Source: a bacterium
GTDB lineage: Bacteria; SZUA-182; DTGQ01
DNA: 64,000 nucleotides
Assembly (NCBI GenBank): GCA_040755755.1
Contig: JBFLZW010000087.1
Coordinates: 41,638-105,637, forward strand
Reading direction: 5' to 3'
How positions within the stretch are numbered: position 1 is the first letter of the stretch; each line of letters opens with the position of its first letter. The notes below the pieces were generated by a model that was not told the origin of the DNA, made no database searches, and saw only the letters and a program-made list of their open reading frames with translations. This document shows positions 47,998-57,858 of the stretch, piece after piece. A program made the position numbers and the translations under genes.

Positions 47998-50070
47998 TCA
48001 AGATCCTCCGGAGCATAATTCCTCTCTATAACACCTTTCATCAACAGCCTGAGCAGTTTCGACAATTTCCAGAGCGGCATATTCATTGGAGAAGGCCCGA
48101 AAAGGCGTCCCGCCACTATCATAGAATCTTCCGAAAAACTCCAGAAGGGTCAACCTGGCTGGATGGATAAATGCTCCAAGAATATTCATGATAAAATTAA
48201 ACATATGACCTAAAATGAGAACAGACGCAATCATACATGGCCATATAACCGGAATTTTAAATAGAAAGGCTATAATATTAAAGGCCATACCGACTATGGT
48301 GGTGGTCAATCCAAGGGCCAGGAGACGGGAATAGGAGAGGCAGTCTCCAATAAACCCTGCCAGGCCGTAACTGCCGACAATACCATATAAACTCGCTATT
48401 CCTGTCAAGAACTTGGCGAGCAAAAGCTCCTCATTCCGTCCTTGAGTCAAGACCAGACCGACTGCACCCCCGATAAAAAGAATGAATCCCACTTTGTACA
48501 ACAAAGGATTTACCGTGGTAAAAAGGGAAGAAATAAGGATTATGGCACCTGAAAGATATGGATACCAAAGAATACCATCAAATAGGGCATTTTTTATATT
48601 TCCCTGCCGTATTTCTTTTACAACCTTCAAAAAAATACCATAAAACTGGTTCAGAACACCGATGAAAATGGCAATAACCAGGGCAACTAACGGCTTCCCC
48701 ATTGGATCAAGAATAACTAAGCTATCCCTTAAGATAAGAAGAGGATTGGATGCGGAGAGATATTTGGCCGAAACCAGATCTCCACCCCAGGAGCCGGTTA
48801 TGAGCCCGAAAAAGGTAGTCGAGAAACCTGCATACCAGAAAAGCCGTAAAAATCTGACCAGTCTTTTTTCTTGGTTATATTTCCTGATCAGGAAGGTACA
48901 AAGGCCAACCAGCATAATTCCGTAGAGAACATCTCCGAGGCAGATGCCAAAGAAGGATAAAAAGGTCCAAAAAATGAAAGGAGTTGGATCCAGAGCAAAA
49001 TAGTTGGGGTAGCCAAACATCTCGACAAGAAGCTCAACTGGCCTGAAGATTCTGTTATTTTTTAATGAGACCGGGACATTATCTGACGATTCCGGAGAAG
49101 AAAATGTGTAGCTGATATCTTGAAAAAGAGAGCCAAGCCCTTCATCCAATGCCTTTACATCCTGAGTACGAACAAAGCCTTCCAAAATTACCGTATGCGG
49201 AGTCTGTAAAAAATTCTTCTGAACTTCGTGGAAGGACTTTTTATTCTGGTAATCTTCCAGCAAAATCCTGACATGCACTCTGTGCCTGAGATATTCTCCG
49301 ATCCTGCCGACAATCTTTTCCTGTTCCAGCTTCAGCTTTTCTGACTCTTTTCTCAATTCCTGACATCGCTCACTCACGGTTACGGTTAAGGGCGGCAGGG
49401 ACACGGGTATGAAATGAGTGCCGATGAGAATATCATTGATCTGCTCTTGTATACCCTTTAACCCGATAACAAGGATTAATCGCGAAGATTTGTCTTCCGA
49501 CAGAGTTTCAAGGTGCAAGCTATCAAGGTATTCTTCCGCCTTGCTTAAGAAGGTTTCATAATCATTGCGATTCATTTTCCCCAGTAAGGCGAAAGTTTTT
49601 TTACTCTCTCGAACGAGAGCAGGCGGGAAAGAGATAGCGGTGTAAGGCTCGATTTCCTTCAGCTCATGAGCTATCTCCTCTTCTCTCTTTTTACTATCCT
49701 CAAAACTCTTGTCGAGTGCTCTTACTTTCTTAAGTAATCCTTCGACATCGAGGCTGTGTGCTTCCTCCACATCTGATTGGGTGGCAAAGGTTGTAGGTGT
49801 AGTAGTAAAAAGGGATATGAGACCTTTGTTTTCAGGATGGAATTTATGGAAAAAGTCAAGAATGGAGTTTAGTTGAACGATCCTCTGATCATATTCCGTA
49901 GTATCGACTGATATCAAATTACTTTCATGGTTGCCGTTTTCTTCGAGCTTTAAAGATGGTCTGAGATCGACGACATGTAAAACACCTTTTTTCATTAAGA
50001 AGGAGCGAAGTTCCTCCTCCCTGCTTTTTAAGCATACAATGGATACCTTCGTCATCTTCTCAATAGCCAT
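47998..50070 (-). CDS. ntpI: V/A-type ATPase subunit I (a-type stator)
   Basis: This 690-residue protein has an N-terminal cytoplasmic half (about 1-350) rich in coiled coil and a C-terminal half with seven or eight membrane helices. EMFGYPNYFALDPTPFIFWTF and FGICLGDVLYGI mark the junction, and GLAGFIGDCLSYSRLLALGL (about 570-589) holds the essential arginine. It forms the ion path against the K ring. Confidence 0.92.
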   Translation of the reverse strand: MAIEKMTKVSIVCLKSREEELRSFLMKKGVLHVVDLRPSLKLEENGNHESNLISVDTTEYDQRIVQLNSILDFFHKFHPENKGLISLFTTTPTTFATQSDVEEAHSLDVEGLLKKVRALDKSFEDSKKREEEIAHELKEIEPYTAISFPPALVRESKKTFALLGKMNRNDYETFLSKAEEYLDSLHLETLSEDKSSRLILVIGLKGIQEQINDILIGTHFIPVSLPPLTVTVSERCQELRKESEKLKLEQEKIVGRIGEYLRHRVHVRILLEDYQNKKSFHEVQKNFLQTPHTVILEGFVRTQDVKALDEGLGSLFQDISYTFSSPESSDNVPVSLKNNRIFRPVELLVEMFGYPNYFALDPTPFIFWTFLSFFGICLGDVLYGIMLVGLCTFLIRKYNQEKRLVRFLRLFWYAGFSTTFFGLITGSWGGDLVSAKYLSASNPLLILRDSLVILDPMGKPLVALVIAIFIGVLNQFYGIFLKVVKEIRQGNIKNALFDGILWYPYLSGAIILISSLFTTVNPLLYKVGFILFIGGAVGLVLTQGRNEELLLAKFLTGIASLYGIVGSYGLAGFIGDCLSYSRLLALGLTTTIVGMAFNIIAFLFKIPVIWPCMIASVLILGHMFNFIMNILGAFIHPARLTLLEFFGRFYDSGGTPFRAFSNEYAALEIVETAQAVDERCYREELCSGGS

Positions 50071-50111
50071 AGCTGTCTATCCTTAGTTTGCTGTTATTTA
50101 TTGTTGAATTA

Positions 50112-50411
50112 TTATATATGACTGAGGACCATTTCTATTGCTTTATCGATATGATGAGAGGAGTTTGCCTTCATATTTTTTAAAACAGCCTCTTTTTTTT
50201 GGGCCTCCTCTGTGCTCAGAGATGAAAGCCTCCGATTCCACTGGGCCTGTAAAGCTTTTTTTTCCTGAGCAAGCTTGTTTTCCCAATCTTTCTCGATCTT
50301 TTTTCTTTCTTCTTCCTGGCTTATTAAAAGCTCCTGACCTCTTTTTTGGGCTTTTTGAATAATATCATCAGCTTCTTTTTCGAAATCCAGTACTTTTTCT
50401 AAGGTATTCAT
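50112..50411 (-). CDS. ntpF: V/A-type ATPase peripheral stalk subunit G/H
   Basis: This 99-residue protein is almost all charged coiled coil (EKEADDIIQKAQKRGQELL, then EERKKIEKDWENKL), with a short C-terminal SSHHIDKAIEMVLSHI. It fits the H/G stalk partner of subunit E (NtpF in Enterococcus). It is the first gene of the operon, 41 bases before ntpI. Confidence 0.8.
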   Translation of the reverse strand: MNTLEKVLDFEKEADDIIQKAQKRGQELLISQEEERKKIEKDWENKLAQEKKALQAQWNRRLSSLSTEEAQKKEAVLKNMKANSSHHIDKAIEMVLSHI

Positions 50412-50786
50412 TTTGATAATCAGACCATCCTTAATGAGAATTAACCAACTTTAGTGAAACCAAGAAATTATTCAATTCTGAGATTTATTCGCCAAATCAG
50501 AAATCAATCTGACTCCACTTATTATCGTGCTTCTATCGGTACAGTCTGTTCATCAAAGGCAAGAAAAAAAGAAGGGAAGAGCCCACTATCCCCCCCATAC
50601 CGGCTTTTTAAATTGTATTTAGTATATTTCAGAACTTGAATATTGTCAAGATGATTGACAACAATTTCAGAAGATAGACACCACGAGGAAGATTATACTG
50701 TATTACAGCAGCCTTTCACTACCGGCCACTTTTTTAAAAATAGATTGAGAGTGCCTCAGCAGTCACTCATGATATACTCTAACTAA

Positions 50787-50966
50787 CTGAAACAAATTAA
50801 ACTTACGATCGGTAAAAATGATGGATTAAAAGAAAACATGAAGCTCATTATCTATGGTGCTCTCGATAATGACCAAAATCAAACAGGCGATTATGCTATT
50901 CTTGGAGAGGCTGAAGTAAGCGAAGTCAGGGAAACGTACTCATTTTGGAAGGCGATTGCACGGTGA
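50787..50966 (+). pseudogene. Possible fragment of a larger protein gene
   Basis: A frame of about 59 codons without a good start reads IKLTIGKNDGLKENMKLIIY, then ALDNDQNQTGDYAILGEAEV, and ends at TGA 50964. The composition is protein-like and the only such stretch in the 1.7-kb gap 50412-52108, so it may be the tail of a lost gene. No family is recognised. The rest of the gap holds the repeat at 51120 and AT-rich sequence (51360-51700). Confidence 0.25.
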
Positions 50967-51119
50967 AGTGTCCCGGCGGCAAGTAGGGTGATGAGAGGGG
51001 AGAAAGGGGCATCTCCTTGGAGCTCCCTGAAGTTTACATAATCATTATTTATGTAAACTTAGTGGTTCTCTCGCTCAGTAAATACCGCAGGAAGAGTCCG
51101 GCCAGTTAGGTGTTAACCT

Positions 51120-51299
51120 GAATGGCACTTACCTAAGACAAGAAGGGGGATACGAAGAGCACGAAGAGAGAGAAAGAGCGGCGGGTCCCTGCCCTGGACC
51201 CTGACCCTTTAAAAAGTTTAATCTCTGCGTGGTCTTCGTGTCCTTGGTGCGCCCTTTCTGTTCTCATAAGGAGAGGCTTGGCCTGTGTAAGTGCCATTC
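51120..51299. mobile_element. MITE-like repeat, copy 2, with GAATGGCACTTAC ends
   Basis: GAATGGCACTTAC (51120-51132) is inverted at 51287-51299, enclosing 180 bp with a nested inverted pair (gaagagcacgaagag near 51157 and gtcttcgtgtccttggtg near 51231). Ends and nested layout match the copy at 39576-39887, while the inner sequence differs. Confidence 0.65.
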
Positions 51300-52108
51300 G
51301 GCTTGGCTTAACACCTGCGGGGAGAGGGTTGGGGGGGAGGGACGTTCATGGTTTCCTCTGTTTTATTTTTAACAAAACGATGTTTTACCATTACTTATCA
51401 TCTAATAACTTATTGAAATAAGTATAATTTATTGAATATACATTACCTGTTACATTAAGCTACTACCGATAAGAAGCTGTTTAATTTAAGATATGGACTT
51501 CATATGAATAATAAATCAACTATAAGCCTGTAAAATCAATATATTAAACATGCTAATATCAGGTATAAGTTGAATACTTATCTTTGATAAATAAATAAAT
51601 TATGATGTTATCCTTATTAACACCCGAAGATATTCCAGGCAAGACCATAAAAACGTAACGGATGTAAAAATATACCGTCTGAATTTTAAACTGGAGGATC
51701 AGGCCTTAATATTGGCGTGAGTCTTTTTTCTGACCAGGTGAAACAAATGATTTCCTGGCTTAAAAGGGGGTGACTTTGCAGTACATAACTTTTTACCCAA
51801 TATCATAGGGGTCTTCGTAGATGTGACCTATTGTCGCGAGAATAGAGGAGGTAAAATCAAGGTAGAATTATGAAGGTAATTGGTTTTGGCAAAGCTTGTT
51901 CGTAAGGCTTAAGCAGGGAAAATCAATCCGGTTGGAGGGGGGATTCATTGATTTCATCAGACACGCTCATGCCGGGAACAGGGTAAGAAGGTATGGCATT
52001 GATATTGCAAACTCAGACTTCGCAAGGCGGCGTCTTGAGCTTACAGTAATTACAGGTCAGATAATTTTTATGGTTAGGATGGTTAGTAATGGTTAGAGAG
52101 GAGTAGTC

Positions 52109-52990
52109 ATGAAAAAGAGTATTGTTTCGGCTGTTCTGTTTATATTTTTTTTCTCAATGAGTTCTTTTTTACCGTTTGGAACTGCCAAAGCTCAAACAAC
52201 AACCACCGGTCTTGGGTATAATCCCTTCCTCTTTTCGGGAGGACTGGGGCACTTGAATCCTTATTTACTCTATGGTCTTCTCGGCAATTCCGGGACAACA
52301 GGAACCACCACTACAGGAAATCTGGGCTTCCCCTTCTCCTTCCCCTTCATGGGCATGGGCGGCATGGGAGGTTTCGGCCGCTTTAATCCCTATCTGTACA
52401 GCGGTCTGCTGGGCAATCTTGGCACTACGGGAACGACAAGCACGACGCCGACCACGGGCAGTTTTGGTTTTCCCTATTCCCTCATGGGCGGCATGGGAGG
52501 TTTCGGCCGCTTTAATCCCTATCTGTACAGCGGTCTGCTGGGCAATCTTGGCACTACGGGAACGACAAGCACGACGCCGACCACGGGCAGTTTTGGTTTT
52601 CCCTATTCCCTCATGGGCGGCATGGGAGGCTTTGGCCATCTGAATCCCTATCTGTATTCAGGGCTGCTTGGTAATACGGGGCTGTTTGGCAGCACCACCA
52701 GCAGTTTGTCGAGTAATCCCTATCTCCCCTTTGGATTCATGGGTGGTATGATGGGGATGGGCGGTATGATGGGAATGGGATATCCCGGCCTTTATAGCAG
52801 CCTGTTAAGCTCTCTTCTGCCTCCTGCAACCACACCGGTGGTAACCCCAACGGTCCCTGTTCCGGCGGCTACTGCACCGGCAGCAACCGTTATTCCGGCA
52901 GCAACCGTTATTCCGGCAGCAACGGTCACTCCGGCAGCAACCGTTGTCCCAGTGAGTACAATACCGGTAGCTACGGCTGTTGCACTGTAA
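52109..52990 (+). CDS. Secreted low-complexity repeat protein (NPYLYSGLLGN type)
   Basis: This 293-residue protein has a signal peptide (about 1-29, ending in TAKAQ). The mature part is built of Gly, Thr, Phe and Met-rich units of 43 residues containing FGRFNPYLYSGLLGNLG, a Thr-rich TTGTTSTTPTTG linker and FGFPYSLMGGMGG. Two units are identical at DNA level. A Met/Gly patch follows, then a Pro-Ala-Thr tail (AATVIPAATVIPAATVTP). I know no matching family. Composition suggests an extracellular structural or surface protein. GAGAGGAG precedes the ATG. Confidence 0.7.
   Translation: MKKSIVSAVLFIFFFSMSSFLPFGTAKAQTTTTGLGYNPFLFSGGLGHLNPYLLYGLLGNSGTTGTTTTGNLGFPFSFPFMGMGGMGGFGRFNPYLYSGLLGNLGTTGTTSTTPTTGSFGFPYSLMGGMGGFGRFNPYLYSGLLGNLGTTGTTSTTPTTGSFGFPYSLMGGMGGFGHLNPYLYSGLLGNTGLFGSTTSSLSSNPYLPFGFMGGMMGMGGMMGMGYPGLYSSLLSSLLPPATTPVVTPTVPVPAATAPAATVIPAATVIPAATVTPAATVVPVSTIPVATAVAL
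52358..52615. repeat. Two exact 129-bp tandem repeats
   Basis: The unit starting ggcggcatgggag at 52358 repeats at 52487, and a third, diverged unit starts at 52616. The first two appear identical over their length, in frame (43 codons). Copy number could change by slippage or recombination. Confidence 0.85.
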
Positions 52991-53070
52991 TTTATGACAT
53001 ATTGTGTGTATATCCGAATAAGCTATTGATATAATTGCAGTAAAGTTATTATATCGGTTTTAAACTCTTC

Positions 53071-53112
53071 CCTCTCGCTTCTTTTTCAATCAAAAAGAAG
53101 CGAGAGGTTATT
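53071..53112 (+). terminator. Rho-independent terminator after the repeat protein gene
   Basis: cctctcgcttcttttt (53071-53086) pairs perfectly with aaaaagaagcgagagg (53092-53107) around a 5-base loop and is followed by ttattttt. Confidence 0.85.
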
Positions 53113-53325
53113 TTTCCAGTTTCCACAAAATTATTTTTTCCCACCCGAGTTTTATCAGACAAAGCACAGGCCAAAAACAGAAATGGTATTACCCTCATGA
53201 AAGGGTTTATACCCTGTATCGTTCATTCTTTTTATGGTTCTTACAGCATAATATATATACTCATGCTGCTTGCTCTCCTCGAGGGGTATTGCCAGCAGGG
53301 AGTCAGGATGATGAAAGGAGAGATA

Positions 53326-55773
53326 ATGGAGAATAAAAAAGTAATGATTACACAGATCCTTACTGTATTTTTATTTTTTTCCCTCTGCTTTTGGGGGGCA
53401 GGAAAGCCATCGGCTTCTCAGGCTGCATCTGGCGAGGTATCGGCCGCTCTATCACCAGCGGTTATCGTTGAAGCGGACCCCGCCATCTATCCGCCTCAGG
53501 AGGAGGTGCCGGTATCTCAGGCTGTTCGCGTTACGTTCAATAAAAACATGGATCAGGCAACGACCCGGTCAGCCTTTGCCCTGTACCGGATTTCTGGAGC
53601 CGGTGAGCATCTTTTGGTTGACGGAATTTGTCAGGTTACGGGCAATGTTCTTACCTTTACCCCATTCCACCCCCTGGCCGCAGACTCCATCTACCAGGTG
53701 GCCCTGAGCTTGAAAGCCACTGATGCGAGCGGCCAAAATTTGCAGGGCATCCAGAATACCCCTCCAGCGCAAGGAGATATCCTCTGGTATTTTGTCACTG
53801 TAGCCGATGCTATTCCTCCGGAGATTACCGATTGCTCACCTGCTTCGGAAGATAGGGATATTTCTCCTCCGACTGAGATCAGGTTTCATGTCCGGGATAA
53901 TAACGCGGGCGTGGATCCTGGTTCTCTGGCAGTGAAAATCAATGGCCAACAGGTGGCCCCTGTTCTCAGCCCAATGTCAAAGAAGGACTTACAGGTAGTA
54001 TATTCTCCGGATACTCCTTTCCCGTATGGCGAGAGAATCACGGTTTCCATTTATGCCAGGGATTATGTGGGTAATCCCGTTGAACAGTCCTATTCATTCA
54101 CCACCATGAGCAGGCCGGATCGATCCTGGTCCCTGGAGCATAAGGCCCTGACGGATGTTGCCGCTCTGGCTATCGACAGCCAGGACCAGCTCTGGGTGGC
54201 TTTGCGGCAAGGCCCCGATGGCAGCACCGGCGGGGTCAGAATGTTTGATGGCAGCCGCTGGCACCTGTACGCCTCGGCAGGGGAGGTATTCATTGATAAT
54301 GCAACAGCCATAGCCGTTGACAGCCGGGATCAGGTATGGGTTGGCCTTGGGACGGATGAGGCTGCGGGGGATGATCCGAATGCTGTCCCCAAGCTGGCAA
54401 AATATAATGGACAGAATTGGACACTCTACACCGCCAAAGCCCTTGGTGTTTCCTCTGAAGAAGAAATCAATGAAATAGCCGTCGATTTTCAGAATCACCT
54501 CTGGATCGCCACATCCTCAAGCGGAGTGATTGAGTTTGACGGGAATTTCAGCCTGCCGCGGGGACTGGAAGATACCGGCCAGGAGGATATCCAGGTCAGG
54601 GCAATTGCCCCTGGACCGGACAACGATATTTGGGTTGGAACCGACCTTTACGGGGTCCTGCGGTTAGGCGCGGTCGGGGGATGGGTGCAGTATGCTTTTT
54701 CGGTCCGCGGCCGGGATCCGGTTGATTTTATCGTCAACGACCTGGCTGTCGGTACTGATGGAAAAGTGTGGGCAGCCACCAGCTCAGGTCTATTGCAGCT
54801 TTCTCCGGATGATGAGGCAGGTGGAGGATGGAAGTGCCTGATCCCCAATAATTTCGTTCATGCCGTGGCTGTAGACAGGCGATCGGGAAATATCTGGATT
54901 GGAACGGAGCGGGGGCTTCTCAGGCTCGACAGCCAATCGAACCAGGTAAATTTTTTGCCAGATGAGCCATACTATCCTCTTGCAGCCGAGGCTGTTACCC
55001 ATATAGCCATAAATCCCAACCCCGGTCATCCAGAAATCTGGGTTGCCGGCACTGACTCACTGGCCAGGAGAGATGAAAATGCACCTCGGATTATTTCCAG
55101 TCTACCGAAAGGCGGAGCTCAAAATGTAGCTGAAAATACTTCTATTACCATATACTTTTCCGAGGCCATGGATCCAAATTCCAGGGCATTTTTCAACCTG
55201 TATGACTCTCGCCATAAGCCCGTTTCAGGCAGTGCCATAATTGACGGAGATACCTTGACATTTGCTCTTCCTCCAGGCGCATCTTTGCTGGAGGGTGAGA
55301 CCTACACACTCATCGCCGCCTCTCAGATGCAGGATCTGGCCGGTAACAGGCTCGATGGAGATCGGGATGGACTGGGAGGAGAGCCGGAGGATACCTGCTC
55401 GCTTGTTTTTACGGTCGAGAAGAAGGCCGTACCACTTCCTTCCAGTGAAGGATGGCTATCCGCTTACAGCGGAGGATGGAGCGGTGCGGGTTTTGGTTTT
55501 CCAGGTTCTCCTGCCGGACTTTTCGGCACTCAGATCATCCCCCTGAATCCGTGGTCCGGCCTGAGCCCGATGTCCGGTTTTAGTTCATGGTCTGTTTTCA
55601 ATCCTCTGTCCGGCTTTGATTCGCAATTTCAAAACAACTGGGGGGCCTCTTTCGGTCAGGGAATCTCTTTTAATCAGTTTGGCTTTCAGGGATGGAGCAG
55701 CAATAGCTGGTCTACCCAGCCTCTGGGGAATACACTGCGCAATTTTCTCCCGGGAGGTCTTGGTTCTAACTGA
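53326..55773 (+). CDS. Secreted Ig-like (Big_5) and propeller-repeat protein
   Basis: This protein has about 815 residues. ATG 53326 is chosen for the AAAGGAG 5 bases upstream and the signal peptide that follows (MENKKVMITQILTVFLFF, cleavage after SASQA). A first Big_5-like domain (VRVTFNKNMDQATT), a second Ig-like domain, a beta-propeller with repeated IWVGTDLYGVLRL / LWIATSSSGVIEF units (about 265-590) and a third Big_5 (ITIYFSEAMDPNSRAFF) come in order. The last 90 residues are Gly, Ser, Trp and Phe-rich with no charged residues to speak of. The propeller type is the one found in two-component sensors, here exported. Confidence 0.75.
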   Translation: MENKKVMITQILTVFLFFSLCFWGAGKPSASQAASGEVSAALSPAVIVEADPAIYPPQEEVPVSQAVRVTFNKNMDQATTRSAFALYRISGAGEHLLVDGICQVTGNVLTFTPFHPLAADSIYQVALSLKATDASGQNLQGIQNTPPAQGDILWYFVTVADAIPPEITDCSPASEDRDISPPTEIRFHVRDNNAGVDPGSLAVKINGQQVAPVLSPMSKKDLQVVYSPDTPFPYGERITVSIYARDYVGNPVEQSYSFTTMSRPDRSWSLEHKALTDVAALAIDSQDQLWVALRQGPDGSTGGVRMFDGSRWHLYASAGEVFIDNATAIAVDSRDQVWVGLGTDEAAGDDPNAVPKLAKYNGQNWTLYTAKALGVSSEEEINEIAVDFQNHLWIATSSSGVIEFDGNFSLPRGLEDTGQEDIQVRAIAPGPDNDIWVGTDLYGVLRLGAVGGWVQYAFSVRGRDPVDFIVNDLAVGTDGKVWAATSSGLLQLSPDDEAGGGWKCLIPNNFVHAVAVDRRSGNIWIGTERGLLRLDSQSNQVNFLPDEPYYPLAAEAVTHIAINPNPGHPEIWVAGTDSLARRDENAPRIISSLPKGGAQNVAENTSITIYFSEAMDPNSRAFFNLYDSRHKPVSGSAIIDGDTLTFALPPGASLLEGETYTLIAASQMQDLAGNRLDGDRDGLGGEPEDTCSLVFTVEKKAVPLPSSEGWLSAYSGGWSGAGFGFPGSPAGLFGTQIIPLNPWSGLSPMSGFSSWSVFNPLSGFDSQFQNNWGASFGQGISFNQFGFQGWSSNSWSTQPLGNTLRNFLPGGLGSN

Positions 55774-55809
55774 TTGTCCGCCATTGACGGGCAGGACGAA
55801 TGAAGTGAG

Positions 55810-55860
55810 AGCCCCCTGAAGCACTCTGAGATTGAGACTGCTTCAGGGGGCTTGAAATTT
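55810..55860 (+). terminator. Rho-independent terminator after the propeller protein gene
   Basis: agccccctgaagca (55810-55823) and tgcttcagggggct (55839-55852) form a perfect 14-bp stem, followed by tgaaatttt. Confidence 0.85.
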
Positions 55861-55929
55861 TATCGCTCATATATGGTAGCCATCACACTGTTTGGATCTG
55901 ATGCCTTTAGCGAAGTGAAAGTCCTATAG

Positions 55930-56010
55930 ATGGGATTTCCCGCAGAGGCGCAGAGAAAATAATTTGTCTTTTTTACCTCTGCGTCTCTGCGTCTCTGCGG
56001 GAGAAATATT
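55930..56010. repeat. Inverted cccgcagaggcgcagag repeat
   Basis: atttcccgcagaggcgcagag (about 55930) pairs with ctctgcgtctctgcgggagaaat (about 55985-56008). It is the same type as the nested inverted pair at 39650-39832. The rest of the 640-bp gap up to 56412 shows only a short ccactgaccactgat tract at 56085-56106. Confidence 0.6.
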
Positions 56011-56412
56011 ACTGTGTTGTCTTACCAATATGAGCGAATTTTATTTATGCGGTGTTTCCGCCACGGCACAGGATAACGCCGTGCGCCACTGACCACTGAT
56101 AACTCACCTTGTTCCCGGTTTGATCAAGGAGTTCATTTTTCCCGGTAATTCCTCTGATGGGAAAGCACACTTATTCCGATATCTGTAAAGAGAGGGGATA
56201 TTCTGGCTATTTAAGGTGTACTTCATGGTATTAACCCTGGTTTATTTCTTCCCTGATTTTTCTGACAGGAGTGTATGATGTGACCTCATCCGGGGCTGCA
56301 CACTCCAGGCTGAAAAAGCCTTGTGGCTCCCGGCTGAAGTATAGCTGACAAATCAACAACAGGCAGATAATGGTTCCAATTGTCTGTGTGACTACCCTGA
56401 TGGAGCATATTC

Positions 56413-57858
56413 ATGTGGAAAGTTTTACTGGTCGATCAGAATAACTGGTTTGCTGATGAGGTAGCCCAGCGAATCGAGGGGAGTGATAAAAAACTGGTAA
56501 TCGCCCGCGATGCGGACACTGCGATTAAAATGCTCCAGGGTGAGCAATTTCATCTGATCGTCATCAGCGACGAGCTTCCTGACAGGGGCTGTTTTCGAAT
56601 CCTTGAACTGGCCATGATGATCGATGAAGCCATGCCGGTAAACCTGATTCTTCTTCAATATCAATTGGAGGATTTCAAGGACATTATTAAACCCTACACC
56701 TGGAGTGTGCTGGAGGGTGTGGTTACGGTTGACACTCTTCTCAATACTATTCACAATACGATCAAAGAAATAAAGCTTAACCATAAGATCCGTTATTTAA
56801 CCCATACTCAGAAATATATTTGTAAATTCGATAACATCGTCGGGGTCAGCCCAAAAATTCAGGAAGTATTCTCTTTTATCAAAAAGGTGGCCAAAAGTGA
56901 TTCTACGGTGCTTATTCAGGGAGAGACAGGAACAGGGAAGGAATTGATCGCCGCGGCTTTGCATTACAACAGCCTGCGGTGCCAGGAGAATTTTGTAGCG
57001 GTAAATTGTGCCACTCTGAATGAGAATCTTCTGGAGAGCGAGCTTTTTGGTCATGAGAAGGGTTCTTTCACCGGCGCTCACAATCTGAGGATTGGTCGAT
57101 TTGAACAGGCAAATTGCGGAACGCTGTTCCTCGATGAGGTTGGGGAAATGAGCCTGTCGGTTCAGGCCAAGGTTTTACGGGTATTACAGAAACAGGAATT
57201 TGAACGGGTTGGAGGCAGCAAGACAATCAAGGTGAATGTCAGAGTGATTGCGGCCACGAACCGTGATTTGCTGAAAGAGGTCAGCGAGGGCAGATTCCGG
57301 CAGGATCTTTATTACCGCTTAAGTGTCATTCCCATTACTATTCCTCCCCTGCGGGAGAGAAAAGAGGATATTGCCCCCCTGGCTGCCTACTTTTTCAACA
57401 AGTATAAAAAAAGGGGAGGGAAAGAATTAATTGGTTTCCATCCGGCCTGTTATACCATACTTGAAAAGTACCATTGGCCGGGCAATGTCCGGGAGCTGGA
57501 AAATGTTATCGAACGGGCCGTCCTGGTCACCAGTAATGAATCTATTTTACCGGAAGATCTCCTGATACCGAATACGCTCCGGCCAGATTCGAATACTCTG
57601 CAATCCAATCCATTGCCTGGCAGGCCAGCGGCACAGAGCCATGACAGCGGCCATGATGATGGTTTTCATCTCGTCCTGCCTCCTGGAGGAGTAAGTTTAA
57701 AGGCCGTCGAACAGGAACTTATCATTCAGGCTCTGCGGATGAGTAAGGGAGTTCAGAAAGATGCAGCCAGGTTACTTGGAATCAGTTGCCGGGTGATTAA
57801 CTATAAAATCAAAAAGTATCGATTGCAGGAATCAGGAAAGCCTTTCAGAAAAGAATGA
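56413..57858 (+). CDS. Sigma-54 dependent activator with degenerate receiver domain
   Basis: This 481-residue protein has an N-terminal receiver fold (1-120), an AAA+ domain and a Fis-type helix-turn-helix ([19 protein letters not shown] near the C-terminus). Walker A is GETGTGKE, and the sigma-54 loop reads GSFTGA rather than GAFTGA. At the phosphorylation site (LIVISDELP) the usual Asp position four before the Pro is Ser, with an Asp one step later, and the conserved Lys is not evident. Control by phosphorylation is therefore doubtful. It overlaps the HDOD gene by 4 bases. Confidence 0.88.
   Translation: MWKVLLVDQNNWFADEVAQRIEGSDKKLVIARDADTAIKMLQGEQFHLIVISDELPDRGCFRILELAMMIDEAMPVNLILLQYQLEDFKDIIKPYTWSVLEGVVTVDTLLNTIHNTIKEIKLNHKIRYLTHTQKYICKFDNIVGVSPKIQEVFSFIKKVAKSDSTVLIQGETGTGKELIAAALHYNSLRCQENFVAVNCATLNENLLESELFGHEKGSFTGAHNLRIGRFEQANCGTLFLDEVGEMSLSVQAKVLRVLQKQEFERVGGSKTIKVNVRVIAATNRDLLKEVSEGRFRQDLYYRLSVIPITIPPLRERKEDIAPLAAYFFNKYKKRGGKELIGFHPACYTILEKYHWPGNVRELENVIERAVLVTSNESILPEDLLIPNTLRPDSNTLQSNPLPGRPAAQSHDSGHDDGFHLVLPPGGVSLKAVEQELIIQALRMSKGVQKDAARLLGISCRVINYKIKKYRLQESGKPFRKE

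Noticed and set aside
51850-51960. Possible c-di-GMP (GEMM) riboswitch: GGCAAAGC and a later CCGGTTGG before the repeat protein gene
   Set aside because: The core GACGCAAAGCC and tetraloop-receptor parts are missing and the order does not fit the fold. Only a covariance-model search could revive it.
51896-52096. 66-residue plus-strand frame upstream of the repeat protein
   Set aside because: No convincing ribosome binding site, no family, and it lies in what looks like leader DNA.
52358-52640. CRISPR-like array
   Set aside because: The repeats are contiguous, 129 bp long and in frame, with no unique spacers. No cas genes are present.
52265-52643. Long frames on both strands over the repeat gene
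   Set aside because: They are mirror readings of the exact tandem repeats. The signal peptide and ribosome binding site support only the frame at 52109.
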